64,000 nt of DNA from Streptomyces smaragdinus (GTDB lineage Bacteria; Actinomycetota; Actinomycetes; Streptomycetales; Streptomycetaceae): NCBI RefSeq assembly GCF_009604385.1, contig NZ_WEGJ01000007.1, positions 153,145 through 217,144 of the forward strand. Reading direction: 5' to 3'. Of this stretch, positions 50,169 through 59,170 are shown piece after piece (the first letter of the stretch is position 1; the number at the start of each line of letters is the position of its first letter). The notes below the pieces were generated by a model, which saw only the letters and a list, made by a program, of their open reading frames with translations, was not told the DNA's origin and ran no database searches. The position numbers and the translations under genes are program-made.

Positions 50169-50673
50169 TCCGCCGCAGGCCAATCCGCAGCCGCGGGACG
50201 TGCTCCAGACGTTCCGCTTCGAGGTGACCCTCACCGACAGCCCCGGCGGCGACAGCGGTGCCGGCACCCTCGGCACCGGTTCGTTCCAGGAGTGCACGGG
50301 CCTGGACCTCCAGGCCGACGTCCGCGAGTACCTGGAGGGCGGGCGCAACGACGGGGTGATCCGCCGGGTGGGCCGGGTGAAGCTGCAGCCGCTGGTCCTC
50401 AAGCGCGGGATGTTCGCCAGGAGCCCCGGCGAGCAGGTCGATCCGGCGCTGTGGGTGTGGCTGCAGGACATGGTCCGCGGCGACGCGCCGGCCCGCCGGG
50501 TCAACGGGACCGTGCACGTGTACGGGTCCCGCCGGGAGCCCCCGCTCGCCACCTGGCGGTTCGTCCGCGGGCTGCCGGCCCGGATCGCCGGCCCGGCGCT
50601 GAACGCCCGTACCGGCGAGATCGCCGTCGAGGAGCTGCACATCGTGCACGAGGGTCTGAGGCTGGTGCCCTGA
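50161..50673 (+). CDS. second tube-type protein (Pvc5-like tube initiator)
   Basis: 170 residues, GTG start inside the end of the preceding gene. FRFEVTLTDSPGGDSGAG, GTGSFQECTGLDLQADVREY, LKRGMFARSPGEQ and EIAVEELHIVHEGLRL follow the gp19 tube pattern but diverge from the 150-aa tube protein. In this position (after the second sheath, before the LysM/CIS-tube protein) it is likely the ring joining tube to hub. Its stop overlaps the next ATG. Confidence 0.88.
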   Translation: MVSPPQANPQPRDVLQTFRFEVTLTDSPGGDSGAGTLGTGSFQECTGLDLQADVREYLEGGRNDGVIRRVGRVKLQPLVLKRGMFARSPGEQVDPALWVWLQDMVRGDAPARRVNGTVHVYGSRREPPLATWRFVRGLPARIAGPALNARTGEIAVEELHIVHEGLRLVP

Positions 50674-51974
50674 TGGCGGAGTTCGTGAAGGCGTCCCTGG
50701 GCATCGTCAGGGTGGTGACCGCGGCCACCAAGCGGGAGCGGGCCACGTTCTCGCCGCCCGAGCAGGTCATCGACGTCCAGTTCAACCCGACCTCGATGAA
50801 GGTCACGTACGCGAACAACGCCGACGCCGGGGGCGTCACGTCCAGGGCGCAGTCCCGGCAGAACGCGTCGGTCCAGCCCGCGGTCCTGTCGTTCGACCTC
50901 GAGTACGACACCGCCGAGACCCCGGACGTCGACGTCCGCACGCTCACCGCCGCGGTGCGCCGGTTCGTCCGCCCGCCGCGGGACAAGCCCAAGGACCCGG
51001 CCCCGCTGGTCCAGTTCCTGTGGGGGAGCTTCCTCTTCAACGGCCGGGTCACCCAGGTCACGGAGGACATCGACTACTTCAGCCCCGACGGCCGCCCCCT
51101 GCGGGCCAAGCTCACGCTGAGCATCACCGAGCAGGACCCGGCGCTCGAGGCCAACGCCGTCGGCCCGGGCGCGCGCACCGACGACCGCGCCGCCGAACCG
51201 GGCGGCGCCCCCCGGCCCGTACCGGCGCCCCGGCCGCTGGACGCGCCGCCGGGATCGGGTCCCGGACAGAGCGGCACGGCCGGCCCGCGGCTGGCGGTCG
51301 CGGCGCTGGACGGCGAGAGCCTGGCGGGGCTGGCCGTCCGGGTCGGGGGGAATCCGGCGGCGTGGCGGGCCCTGGCCGGCGGCGTCGACGACCCGCTGAG
51401 CCTCACGGCGGGGCTGACCGTACGGGCGGGCGCCGAGATCGAGCTGTCGGCGGGCGTGGGCGTCAGCCCCGGCTTCGCGGCCGGGGCCACCGTGGGCGCC
51501 CGGTCCGGGGACGACGCCGCGGAGGTGGCGGGCGCGGCCGTCTCGGCCTCGGCCGGTCTGCTCCCCGCCGGGATACAGCTGACCGCCGCCGGCGGCGTCA
51601 CCGCGGCGTCCGGGCGGCTCGCGGCCACGTCGGCGCGTACCGAAGTCGCGGCGGCCCGGGGCTCGTTCGCCGTACCGGCGGCGACGGCACCCGAGGCCGC
51701 CGGTCCCCCGGATCCGCGCCTGCTCGGCTACGGCCGGGGCCTGCCGCTGCGGGCCCGCCCCCACGCCGCCACCGCCGCCGAGGGCCGCGCGGGCGGCGCC
51801 ACCAGCCTCACCGCGCGGGCCCGGCCGCGGGAGGCGCCGGTGTCCGCGCGGGGCGGCACGCCGTGGGAGCGGCTCACGCCCGGCGCCCGCGGACGCGCGG
51901 AGGCCGACGCCGCACAACGCGCCCGTGACGCCCGTCCGACGACGATGAGGTGGAAGCCGGGAGGGGAGTGCTGA
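50673..51974 (+). CDS. cis7: CIS_tube/LysM baseplate protein (Pvc7-like)
   Basis: 433 residues; ATG overlaps the previous stop. The N-terminal ~160 residues are the conserved part: FSPPEQVIDVQFNPTSMKV, SFDLEYDTAETPDVDVRTLT, VQFLWGSFLFNGRVTQVTED and DYFSPDGRPLRAKLTLSITE. Residues ~205-260 look like a LysM (LAVRVGGNPAAWRALAGGVD, LTAGLTVRAGAEIEL). The last ~170 residues are Ala/Arg-rich low complexity and may be disordered. The role is connecting hub to tube, as gp53-like proteins do. Confidence 0.88.
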   Translation: MAEFVKASLGIVRVVTAATKRERATFSPPEQVIDVQFNPTSMKVTYANNADAGGVTSRAQSRQNASVQPAVLSFDLEYDTAETPDVDVRTLTAAVRRFVRPPRDKPKDPAPLVQFLWGSFLFNGRVTQVTEDIDYFSPDGRPLRAKLTLSITEQDPALEANAVGPGARTDDRAAEPGGAPRPVPAPRPLDAPPGSGPGQSGTAGPRLAVAALDGESLAGLAVRVGGNPAAWRALAGGVDDPLSLTAGLTVRAGAEIELSAGVGVSPGFAAGATVGARSGDDAAEVAGAAVSASAGLLPAGIQLTAAGGVTAASGRLAATSARTEVAAARGSFAVPAATAPEAAGPPDPRLLGYGRGLPLRARPHAATAAEGRAGGATSLTARARPREAPVSARGGTPWERLTPGARGRAEADAAQRARDARPTTMRWKPGGEC

Positions 51975-52162
51975 TGGACGGGAACGACTCCGGGGCGAGC
52001 ACGGTGAGCGTGGACGAGGTGCACACGCGGATCGTCACCGACACCGGCCGCCCGCGACAGCCCGGCGTGGTGCCCGGCGCGGCGGAGGCGGGCTGGCGCG
52101 AGACCCGCGGCCGGCTCGACTGGATCGAGGCCCGCACCCGCGCCGACGGTTTCGATGACTGA
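51974..52162 (+). CDS. 62-residue CIS-locus protein
   Basis: ATG overlaps the stop of the previous gene (TGATG), and its end overlaps the hub gene start by 8 bp, so it is embedded in the operon and almost certainly translated. Sequence ends RGRLDWIEARTRADGFDD; mixed charge, no cysteine, no membrane segment. It could be a Pvc6-like small adaptor by size and location, but sequence alone does not show that. Confidence 0.7.
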   Translation: MDGNDSGASTVSVDEVHTRIVTDTGRPRQPGVVPGAAEAGWRETRGRLDWIEARTRADGFDD

Positions 52163-53243
52163 GACCTCCCCGGCGGTCGCCGCCCCGGTCTTCCGGGTGC
52201 GGGACCGGCTCCAGCCGGACCTGGCCCGCGACTGCGTCCGGCTGGAGATCGCCGAGGGTACGGAGGGCCTGCGCACCATGAGCCTGCATCTCGTGGCCAC
52301 GGACTCCGCCGCGACCGGCCCGCCGCACCGGATGCGGCATCTGGACGGCCGCGAGGTCGACCTCGGCAGCGGCATCCAGGTCAGCCTCGGGCCGGACGAC
52401 CGGCAGCGGCACGTCTTCGACGGCACGGTCTCCGCCGTCGAGGCCGAATTCCGCGACGGCAGCGCCCCGGTGGTGATCCTCTACGCCGAGGACCGGCTGA
52501 TGCGGCTGCGGATGACCCGGCGGATGCGTACGTACCGGGACACCACCGACGAGCAGATCGCCCGCGACATCGCCCGCGCGCACGGCCTCGAGGCGGACGT
52601 CGCCGCGGCCGGCGAGACGTACGACGTGGTCCAGCAGTTCAACCAGAGCGATCTGGCGTTCCTGCGCGAGCGGGCCCGGCTCGTCCGGGCCGAGCTCTGG
52701 TGCACCGGCGGCACGCTGCACTTCCGTACGAGGGATCAGCGCGAGGGGACGAAGGTCGTCGCCGTGCAGGGCAACCATCTGCTGTCCGCGCGGATCGGCG
52801 CCGATCTGGCGCACCAGCGTTCGAGCGTGACGGTGACCGGGTACGACGCGGACACCCAGCGGGTGATCGACGAGCGGGCCGGACCGGAGGTGCTGGACGC
52901 CGAGATCTCCGGCGGCCGCACCGGGGCCCGGCTGGTCCGCGACGCGCTGGCCTGCGACGCCGCCGCCTACCGGGTCCGGGAGGCGGCGCTCACGACGGCG
53001 GAGGCCCGGTCGTACGCACGGGCCGAGATGCTCCGCCGGGGCCGGCGCTTCGTGACGATGAGCGGCGTGCTGCGGGGCAACGCCGACGTGGTCGTCGGCG
53101 GCCGGCTGGAGCTGTCCGACGTCGGCGCCCCGTTCGACGGCGGGGGCTACTACGTGACGCATGTCCGGCACACCTTCGACCAGGTCGCGGGCTTCCGTAC
53201 CGGCGTCCAGGCCGAACGGGCGACCGTGAACGAGGTGGCGTGA
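52155..53243 (+). CDS. cis8: spike hub protein (gp27/gpD-like, VgrG N-terminal part)
   Basis: 362 residues. VFRVRDRLQPDLARDCVRLEI, HVFDGTVSAVEAEF, DRLMRLRMTRRMRTYRDTTD, QIARDIARAHGL and QFNQSDLAFLRERARL follow the late-control gene D/VgrG hub pattern; the C-terminal repeat-like part has SYARAEMLRRGRRFVTMSGV and GGYYVTHVRHTFD. In PVC-type systems the hub and spike are one protein; here this one ends before the OB fold, which is the next gene (overlap TGATG). Confidence 0.9.
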   Translation: MTETSPAVAAPVFRVRDRLQPDLARDCVRLEIAEGTEGLRTMSLHLVATDSAATGPPHRMRHLDGREVDLGSGIQVSLGPDDRQRHVFDGTVSAVEAEFRDGSAPVVILYAEDRLMRLRMTRRMRTYRDTTDEQIARDIARAHGLEADVAAAGETYDVVQQFNQSDLAFLRERARLVRAELWCTGGTLHFRTRDQREGTKVVAVQGNHLLSARIGADLAHQRSSVTVTGYDADTQRVIDERAGPEVLDAEISGGRTGARLVRDALACDAAAYRVREAALTTAEARSYARAEMLRRGRRFVTMSGVLRGNADVVVGGRLELSDVGAPFDGGGYYVTHVRHTFDQVAGFRTGVQAERATVNEVA

Positions 53244-53908
53244 TGGCCCCGGACACCCCGGCGGACGGCTCCGCCCCCGGCTACTTCGGCGTCTATCCGG
53301 CGGTCGTCACCGACGTCGTGGACCCACGGCGGCTGGGCCGGATCGAGGTCCGCTTCCCCTGGCTGGGCACCGACGGCGACCGGGACGTACGGGCCTGGGC
53401 CACCCTGTGCTCCCCGTACGCCGACGGCGACCAGGGCCTGCAGATCCTGCCGGAGCCGGACAGCCAGGTGGTGGTGGCCTTCGAGGCGGGCAACCTGCGC
53501 CGCCCGTACATCATCGGCTGCGCCTGGAACGGCACCGCTCCGCTGCCCGTTCCGGCCACCCGGGCCAACGATGTACGCGTCCTCAAGACCCGCTCCGGCA
53601 GCCGGCTGGAGTTCGACGACGGCGCCTCGGCCCGGATCAGCATCCGGACACGCGACGGACACCACGTGACCCTGGACGACGCCGGGACCGGCACGGTGAC
53701 CGTGCGGATCGCCGGCGGCGCCTCGGTCAGGGTCACCGCGACGTCGGTGGACGTCCGCGCCACGGCCTCGGTCTCGGTGACGGCGGCCAAGGTGGACGTC
53801 GACACCCCGGTCGCCACCTTCAGCGGCATCGTGCGCTGCGAGGTGCTGCAGGCCAACGCGTCCGTCGCCTCCCCGGTGTACTCCCCCGGCGTCTGCAACC
53901 TCCTGTGA
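53243..53908 (+). CDS. spike protein, gp5/VgrG OB-fold plus beta-helix
   Basis: 221 residues; ATG overlaps the hub stop. GYFGVYPAVVTDVVDPRRLGRIEVRFPW (in part) starts the OB fold; SQVVVAFEAGNLRRPYIIG and WNG are characteristic. The C-terminus (~125-221) has short alternating repeats (VRVTATSVDVRATASVSVTA) that should form the three-stranded beta-helix needle, ending YSPGVCNLL. It is the piercing tip. No PAAR-repeat protein was found in the window. Confidence 0.92.
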   Translation: MAPDTPADGSAPGYFGVYPAVVTDVVDPRRLGRIEVRFPWLGTDGDRDVRAWATLCSPYADGDQGLQILPEPDSQVVVAFEAGNLRRPYIIGCAWNGTAPLPVPATRANDVRVLKTRSGSRLEFDDGASARISIRTRDGHHVTLDDAGTGTVTVRIAGGASVRVTATSVDVRATASVSVTAAKVDVDTPVATFSGIVRCEVLQANASVASPVYSPGVCNLL

Positions 53909-55437
53909 CGGTGATCGGAATGGACCACCCCTACGCCCTGCGCGCACCGTGGTACGTACGCGAGCGCGACCGACTCACCCCGTTCGACGCGGACGCCCGC
54001 CGGCCGGCCCTGCAGAAGTACGGCGGCGCCGACTTCGTGGACCGGCTGCTCGCCGACCCCCGCGACAGCCTGAGGTTCCTCCCCGAGGACCGCTGGGGCT
54101 TCCCCGTCACGGTGCCCAAGGGGGGCAGGGGCAGCGGCCGGCTGCGGTTCGTCGACCAGGCGATGGTGCTGTCGCCGCTGCGCAAGCTGTACCAGCCGCT
54201 GCACTCCCGGTTCTACGCGGTGGTCGTCGAGCTGTTCTGCGACGAGCCGGGGCTGCCCCGCCCCGGTCAGGTCGAGGGCGTGGACCTGTCGTTCGTCGTA
54301 CGGCGGGAGCGGACCGAGGTGGCGGACGCCCAGGCCCTGCGGGAGCTGGCCCGCAGTCTGACGGACTCGCTGTACCGGGCCCAGTACCCGTCGCCGGTCC
54401 CGTCGGCCGTCCCGGACACCGACGACCTCGACGACGTGGCGTTCGCCGGCACGGCGGCCCGGCTCCCCCTCACCCCGGAGCAGCGGCAGTTGCTGGAGCG
54501 CGTACGGCCGCGGCGGATCGTCGAGGCCTGGGTGACCGGCCCCGCGGGCACCGGAGGCTGGCGGGCCGTGGACGACCAGGCGCCGCCCGCGCTGCTCGAC
54601 GGCGAGCTGGAGCTGCCGATGTATCAACTGCCCCCGCGGGAGGGGGACTGCGCCCCCGCCCGCAGCCGGTCGCTGTGGTTCGGCGTCGTCCCCACCCACG
54701 CGGCGGACGTCGACGACCAGGGCCGGCCCCGGCTGGACGACCGCACCGTCTACCGGGTGCGCTGTCTGGCCCGCAGGCATCCCGGCCCGGGTCACGAGCA
54801 CTGCCCCGACCGCCTGTTCTGGAGCGAGCCGACCCTGCCGTACCGGGTGGCGCCGCACATGGACCCGGACGGGACGAAGAACCACCGCGTGACGATCACC
54901 ATGCCCGACTTCCGGGCGGTCGCGGCGCGCGCCGGCCGGCCGCCCGGGCCCGGCGGCGTCGAGATCGTCCAGCCGCCGGGGTCGCAGCTGCGGATGAACG
55001 CGAGCGGCTTCCCGCCGACGCCGAGCGCCGGGCTGGGTCTGACGACCAGCCGGTGCACGTTCGCGCTGGAGATCTTCGTGATCGTCTCGATGTTCGTGTT
55101 CAGTCTGTTCCTGCCGGTGGTGGTGTTCGTCTTCCAGCTGTGGTGGCTGCTGATCCTGCGCTTCTGTCTGCCCAGCGAGGCGACGGCGCTGGCCCAGCTG
55201 GAGGCGTACTTCGACGGCGGCGGCACGCTCGAGGCCATGTCCGCGGAGCTGCGGGCCGAGCTCGACGAGGTGATGGAGACGGTCGACGCGGCGGGCCAGC
55301 TCGCGGACGTCCCGCTGTTCGACGACGACCCCACGCAGGTCGGCGATCTGGTCCGGGGGCTCGATCCGGGCAAGGCCGTACCGCCCGCCCCGCCCGTGCC
55401 CGAGGGCAAGCCGGACGATCCGCTCTGCCCGCCGTAA
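53905..55437 (+). CDS. CIS-associated protein with C-terminal membrane anchor (CisA candidate)
   Basis: 510 residues from GTG 53905 (GTGA overlap); ATG 53920 is the alternative. A ~370-residue soluble region (YALRAPWYVRERDRLTPFDA, ELELPMYQLPPREGDC, DDRTVYRVRCLARRHPG) is followed by one long hydrophobic stretch at ~387-421 (FVIVSMFVFSLFLPVVVFVF then QLWWLLILRF) and a ~90-residue acidic Pro-rich tail. In Streptomyces coelicolor a membrane protein, CisA, links the cytoplasmic CIS to the membrane and to cell death; I propose by position and topology that this is the equivalent, without direct proof of homology. Confidence 0.75.
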   Translation: MTVIGMDHPYALRAPWYVRERDRLTPFDADARRPALQKYGGADFVDRLLADPRDSLRFLPEDRWGFPVTVPKGGRGSGRLRFVDQAMVLSPLRKLYQPLHSRFYAVVVELFCDEPGLPRPGQVEGVDLSFVVRRERTEVADAQALRELARSLTDSLYRAQYPSPVPSAVPDTDDLDDVAFAGTAARLPLTPEQRQLLERVRPRRIVEAWVTGPAGTGGWRAVDDQAPPALLDGELELPMYQLPPREGDCAPARSRSLWFGVVPTHAADVDDQGRPRLDDRTVYRVRCLARRHPGPGHEHCPDRLFWSEPTLPYRVAPHMDPDGTKNHRVTITMPDFRAVAARAGRPPGPGGVEIVQPPGSQLRMNASGFPPTPSAGLGLTTSRCTFALEIFVIVSMFVFSLFLPVVVFVFQLWWLLILRFCLPSEATALAQLEAYFDGGGTLEAMSAELRAELDEVMETVDAAGQLADVPLFDDDPTQVGDLVRGLDPGKAVPPAPPVPEGKPDDPLCPP

Positions 55438-55507
55438 GGCGTCCGTGGGGAACGCGCCGGTGACGAAGGACCGGTTGGCTGGAGGGCGGCGGCGAAGGAG
55501 GTTCCGT

Positions 55508-58500
55508 ATGCCGGGATTCGAGAGCGAGGCGCGCCGGTTCGCACGCGCCGCGCGGACGCCTGCCCGGGCCGCCGCGCCGGGACCGGCCGCGCCCCTGCGC
55601 AAGCCCCCGGTCCGGGTGCCGGGCGGCGCACCGCTGCCCGTACACCTCCGCGAGCCGCTGGAGCGCCGGACCGGCGCGGATCTGGGGCCCGTCCGCGTAC
55701 ACCGGACGCCGGAGCGGCTGCGGCGGGACGCGCCCCGGCTGCCCGCCTTCACGGTCGGCCACGACATCGTCTCCCCGGGCGGGCTGTACGACTTCACCGG
55801 TGCCGGCTCCGAACGGCTGGCCCACGAGATCGCCCACGTCGTACAGCAGTCCGGCGGTGCGTCCCGCCCGGGGCTTTCGTCCGCCGCGTCCCCGGGGACG
55901 GTCGTGGCCCAGGGCGACGGGGGTCTGTCTGAGCAGGACACCGAAGCGATCCGCGCCTGGCTGGCGCAGGGCGGCGGCAACACCGGCGCCCAGCCCCCGG
56001 CTTCCGGCCCCTGGCAGTGGCCCGCCCCGGGTGCGGCCCAGCCGGCGCGGGGCTCGACCACCGTGATCTGCAACGTGAACTGTCACCAGACGGCCGACGA
56101 GCAGCGCCAGGAGGCGGAGCGCCGGGCCGCCGAGCAGCGGCGCCGGCAGGAGGAGCAGCACCAGGCGGCGCTGCGGGCGGGCTGGCCGGGTCTGCACCGG
56201 GCCGGGCACGGCGCGGAGCTCGACCGGCAGGCGACCACCGTGCAGGGTGACATCGACGCGTCACGGCAGGCCGAGGCCCAGTTGCGGCTCCAGCTGTTCG
56301 ACCGCGCGCTGGCCGCGGGCCGGGGTGCGCTCCCCGGGGCGGGCAGCCGGTTCAGCCCCCGGACGAAGGACAGCTGGGCCCGTGCGGAGCAGGCGGCGGT
56401 CGTGCTCGAGGCGGTGTTCCGCGCGAGCGCCGGCCAGGACGCCCCGGCCGCGGTCACCGACCCGCTGCGGCCCTGGTTCGTCGCCTTCTACGCGAGCGTG
56501 AGCGCCCTGTTCCGCGGCCTGGACGTGGCCGAGCAGCGACTGGCCTCCCAGCCCTCGGGCCCGCGGCGCCCGGGACAGTCGCCCTGCCCGTCGGGCTGCC
56601 ACGCCTCCGCCTCGGACCAGCGCCGCGACCTCGCGTCGGGCGCCGCTCCCTGGGCCACCCTGCCGCCCGTACACCCCTCCTGGCCCGGTACGGGCACGCC
56701 GGCCGCCGGGCCGGACCGGGTCCCGGACAAGGACCTCCCCGCCGGCCGCCGCGAGACCCGGCTGCTGACCGCCGTGAACGCCGTCCAGGACGCCCGGGAC
56801 CGCGCCGGCTGGCGGACCGCTCTCGGCGAGTTCCGGTGGGCCACCCGCCAGCTCGACGACCTCCTGCTCGCGGACCTCCGGGCCGCCGGCGGCAGCAAGG
56901 ACCTCGTCGAGAGCTTCGAGTACACGCGCGAACTCCACGAACGCCAGGCGGCGTTCCTCCTCGCCCACCCCCACGCGCTCAAGGTGCAGGCGGTCTTCTA
57001 CCCCAAGGAGGACGTGTCGGAGAAGACGGACGAGACGGGGCGCCCCCGCCCGGTGGCCAGGGCCATTCCCTGGCAGTTCTACCTGGTCCGCACGCCCGAG
57101 CCGACCAGTGAGCGCACCGTCCCGACCGGCTTCGAGTGGCAGCTGCACGACCTCACGGCGCCCCGCCGGGACAAGCGGTACGTCCGCACCCGGCACCAGG
57201 TCAACGCCATCGAGGGGCTGAGCCGCGAGCGTTTCGACCCGGCGCCGATCATGCGGATGCCCGTTCCGCCGAAGATCTTCGAGGAGCTGGACAACGAGGA
57301 CTTCTTCCCCGAGGGCCACCTCTACTGGCGGGACCCCGTCACCAACGCCCCCGGCGGCATGGCGACCACCGCCCCCACGTCCTTCTGGACCTGGCTCGGG
57401 CGCATCGGCCTGGGCGTCGCCGTCCTCGGCAGCCTGGTCTTCGCCCCGCTGAGCACGCCGTTCCTGGTCACGGCCGCGCTCGGCACCGGGATCAAGCTCG
57501 CGGCGGGCTACGCCCGGCTGCGGGAGAAGCAGGAGCACGGCGTCTGGACCCAGGCCGACACCGACCAGTTCCACTGGGAGCTGGCCCAGGACATCCTGTC
57601 CGCCGTCACCCTCGGCGTGGGACGGATGGGTGTCGTCGCCGCCGAGGCCGGCGCCCTGGCCCGCGCCGCCTCGGCCACCCGGGTCTGGTTCGTCCTGCGG
57701 CGCCTTGAGGCCGGCAGTCAGCTCGTCAACATCGCGGTGACCGGCCACGACCTCATCAAACAGTTCGCGGCCATCCAGGAGGCGGTCAGGGCGGGCAAGA
57801 TGACCCGGGCCCAGGCCGACGCGGCGTACGGCCGGCTGGCGCTGATGGCCACCGGCACCGGACTGCTGAGCATCGTGCAGTTCCGGGGCGCGGTGAAAGA
57901 CCTCACGGGCCGTCCCGCGCTGCTCCTCTCCCCCGACCCCCAGGCGCCCGGCCGAATGGTCGCGACGATCGAGGTGCTGCCGGCGGCGCGGCGCGCGCTG
58001 AAGACGTCGGCGAATCTGACGAGCCGGCAGCTCGCCCACCGTCCCGCCGACCTGCGCAACGAGTTCGAGGTGGTCAAGGCCTCGCCCATGCGGGTGCTGT
58101 CCGGCGGCGAGTACGACTTCGAGGTGATCCTCACCAACGGCCACGTGTGGCGCAAGCGGCGGACCGGCCAGTGGTGCCGGTTCTCCGACGACCCGCTGTG
58201 CTTCCTGTTCGACGAGGGCGGCGGAGCCCATGTGCAGGAGATCGCGAAGTACCGGGTGGCCCGGCGGGGCGAGTGGAGCGGGGAGCCCGGGAACTCCGAC
58301 TTCACGCCCAACAACCGGGACGCGCTGGTCCGGGCCGGCTACCGGCCGATCCCGTACGTCAACGACCACCCGGTCTTCACCGACTTCGCCGTGGGCACGG
58401 TGCTCCTGCGCCGGGCCGACCTCGCGGTCAAGGACCGCCGGCTGCACGACCGCCTCGCCGACCAGGCCTACGCCCGGCAGCAGGGCTGGTTCCGGCCCGG

Positions 58501-58657
58501 CACCACCACCCCGGACGCGGGCCGGGTGGCGGCGCTGCGCTCGGACCCGGCCGACCCGCTGACGTGGCACCACGTCGAGGGCGACAACATCATGCTGCTG
58601 GTGCCGCGTTCCATCCATCAGGCGGCACAGCACTCCGGAGGCTTCGCGGAGGACTGA
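55508..58657 (+). CDS. CIS effector candidate: DUF4157 eCIS-core domain, hydrophobic middle, C-terminal WHH/HNH nuclease
   Basis: 1049 residues; ATG set by AAGGAGG at 6 nt. Residues ~40-120 are a DUF4157 eCIS-core domain: LREPLERRTGADLGPVRVH, AFTVGHDIVSPGG and the zinc-type HEIAH (106-110). Residues ~200-500 are helical, Gln/Arg/Ala-rich. A hydrophobic segment lies at ~625-660 (WLGRIGLGVAVLGSLVFAPL). The end is nuclease-like: LTWHHVEGDN, MLLVPRSIH, AAQHSGG, with W1020-H1021-H1022, the WHH/HNH toxin pattern. DUF4157 proteins are typical cargo of injection systems. No immunity-like ORF follows; the next gene, 39 bp on, is gp25. DNA cleavage is inferred from motif. Confidence 0.85.
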   Translation: MPGFESEARRFARAARTPARAAAPGPAAPLRKPPVRVPGGAPLPVHLREPLERRTGADLGPVRVHRTPERLRRDAPRLPAFTVGHDIVSPGGLYDFTGAGSERLAHEIAHVVQQSGGASRPGLSSAASPGTVVAQGDGGLSEQDTEAIRAWLAQGGGNTGAQPPASGPWQWPAPGAAQPARGSTTVICNVNCHQTADEQRQEAERRAAEQRRRQEEQHQAALRAGWPGLHRAGHGAELDRQATTVQGDIDASRQAEAQLRLQLFDRALAAGRGALPGAGSRFSPRTKDSWARAEQAAVVLEAVFRASAGQDAPAAVTDPLRPWFVAFYASVSALFRGLDVAEQRLASQPSGPRRPGQSPCPSGCHASASDQRRDLASGAAPWATLPPVHPSWPGTGTPAAGPDRVPDKDLPAGRRETRLLTAVNAVQDARDRAGWRTALGEFRWATRQLDDLLLADLRAAGGSKDLVESFEYTRELHERQAAFLLAHPHALKVQAVFYPKEDVSEKTDETGRPRPVARAIPWQFYLVRTPEPTSERTVPTGFEWQLHDLTAPRRDKRYVRTRHQVNAIEGLSRERFDPAPIMRMPVPPKIFEELDNEDFFPEGHLYWRDPVTNAPGGMATTAPTSFWTWLGRIGLGVAVLGSLVFAPLSTPFLVTAALGTGIKLAAGYARLREKQEHGVWTQADTDQFHWELAQDILSAVTLGVGRMGVVAAEAGALARAASATRVWFVLRRLEAGSQLVNIAVTGHDLIKQFAAIQEAVRAGKMTRAQADAAYGRLALMATGTGLLSIVQFRGAVKDLTGRPALLLSPDPQAPGRMVATIEVLPAARRALKTSANLTSRQLAHRPADLRNEFEVVKASPMRVLSGGEYDFEVILTNGHVWRKRRTGQWCRFSDDPLCFLFDEGGGAHVQEIAKYRVARRGEWSGEPGNSDFTPNNRDALVRAGYRPIPYVNDHPVFTDFAVGTVLLRRADLAVKDRRLHDRLADQAYARQQGWFRPGTTTPDAGRVAALRSDPADPLTWHHVEGDNIMLLVPRSIHQAAQHSGGFAED

Positions 58658-58696
58658 CCCGGTGTCCCGCCGAGACGAACCGCCCCGGAGGCGATC

Positions 58697-59083
58697 ATGA
58701 CCATCGACGCGTTGACCGGGCAGGGCCCGGCGTTCCCCTTCCGTCCGGGCCCGGACGGCCGGTTCGGCTATGTCGGCGGGGATGCCCTCGTCCGCCAGTC
58801 CATCGAGGCGATCCTGGACACCGAGCCGGGTGAGCGGGTCATGCTGCCCACCTTCGGCTGTGGACTGCGCCGGTATCTGATGCGCCCCAACACCCCGGCC
58901 ACGCGCACGTCGATGCGGCAGGAGATCAGCGACTCGCTGGCCCGCTGGGAGCCCCGCATCCAGGTCATCGAGGTGTCGGTCACGCCGGGGGACGACCCCG
59001 CGCTGGTGTGGATCTCGATCCGTTACGTCCGGACGGCCGACCGGCGCGAGGACGATCTGGTCTACCCGTTCTATCTCCGGTGA
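58697..59083 (+). CDS. cis9: gp25-like baseplate wedge protein
   Basis: 128 residues, GGAGG site before the ATG. VRQSIEAILDTEPGERVMLP, FGCGLRRYLMRPN and RWEPRIQVIEVSVTPGDDP are the gp25/lysozyme-like signature. It sits at the sheath-baseplate junction and nucleates the sheath. Confidence 0.93.
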   Translation: MTIDALTGQGPAFPFRPGPDGRFGYVGGDALVRQSIEAILDTEPGERVMLPTFGCGLRRYLMRPNTPATRTSMRQEISDSLARWEPRIQVIEVSVTPGDDPALVWISIRYVRTADRREDDLVYPFYLR

Positions 59084-59170
59084 CCGGCTGCTCGCAACGC
59101 GCCCGTGACGTCGGTGAGCGGATCATCGGAGCATGCGGAACCGGTATGTGACCGCCCGGAACGGCGGACG

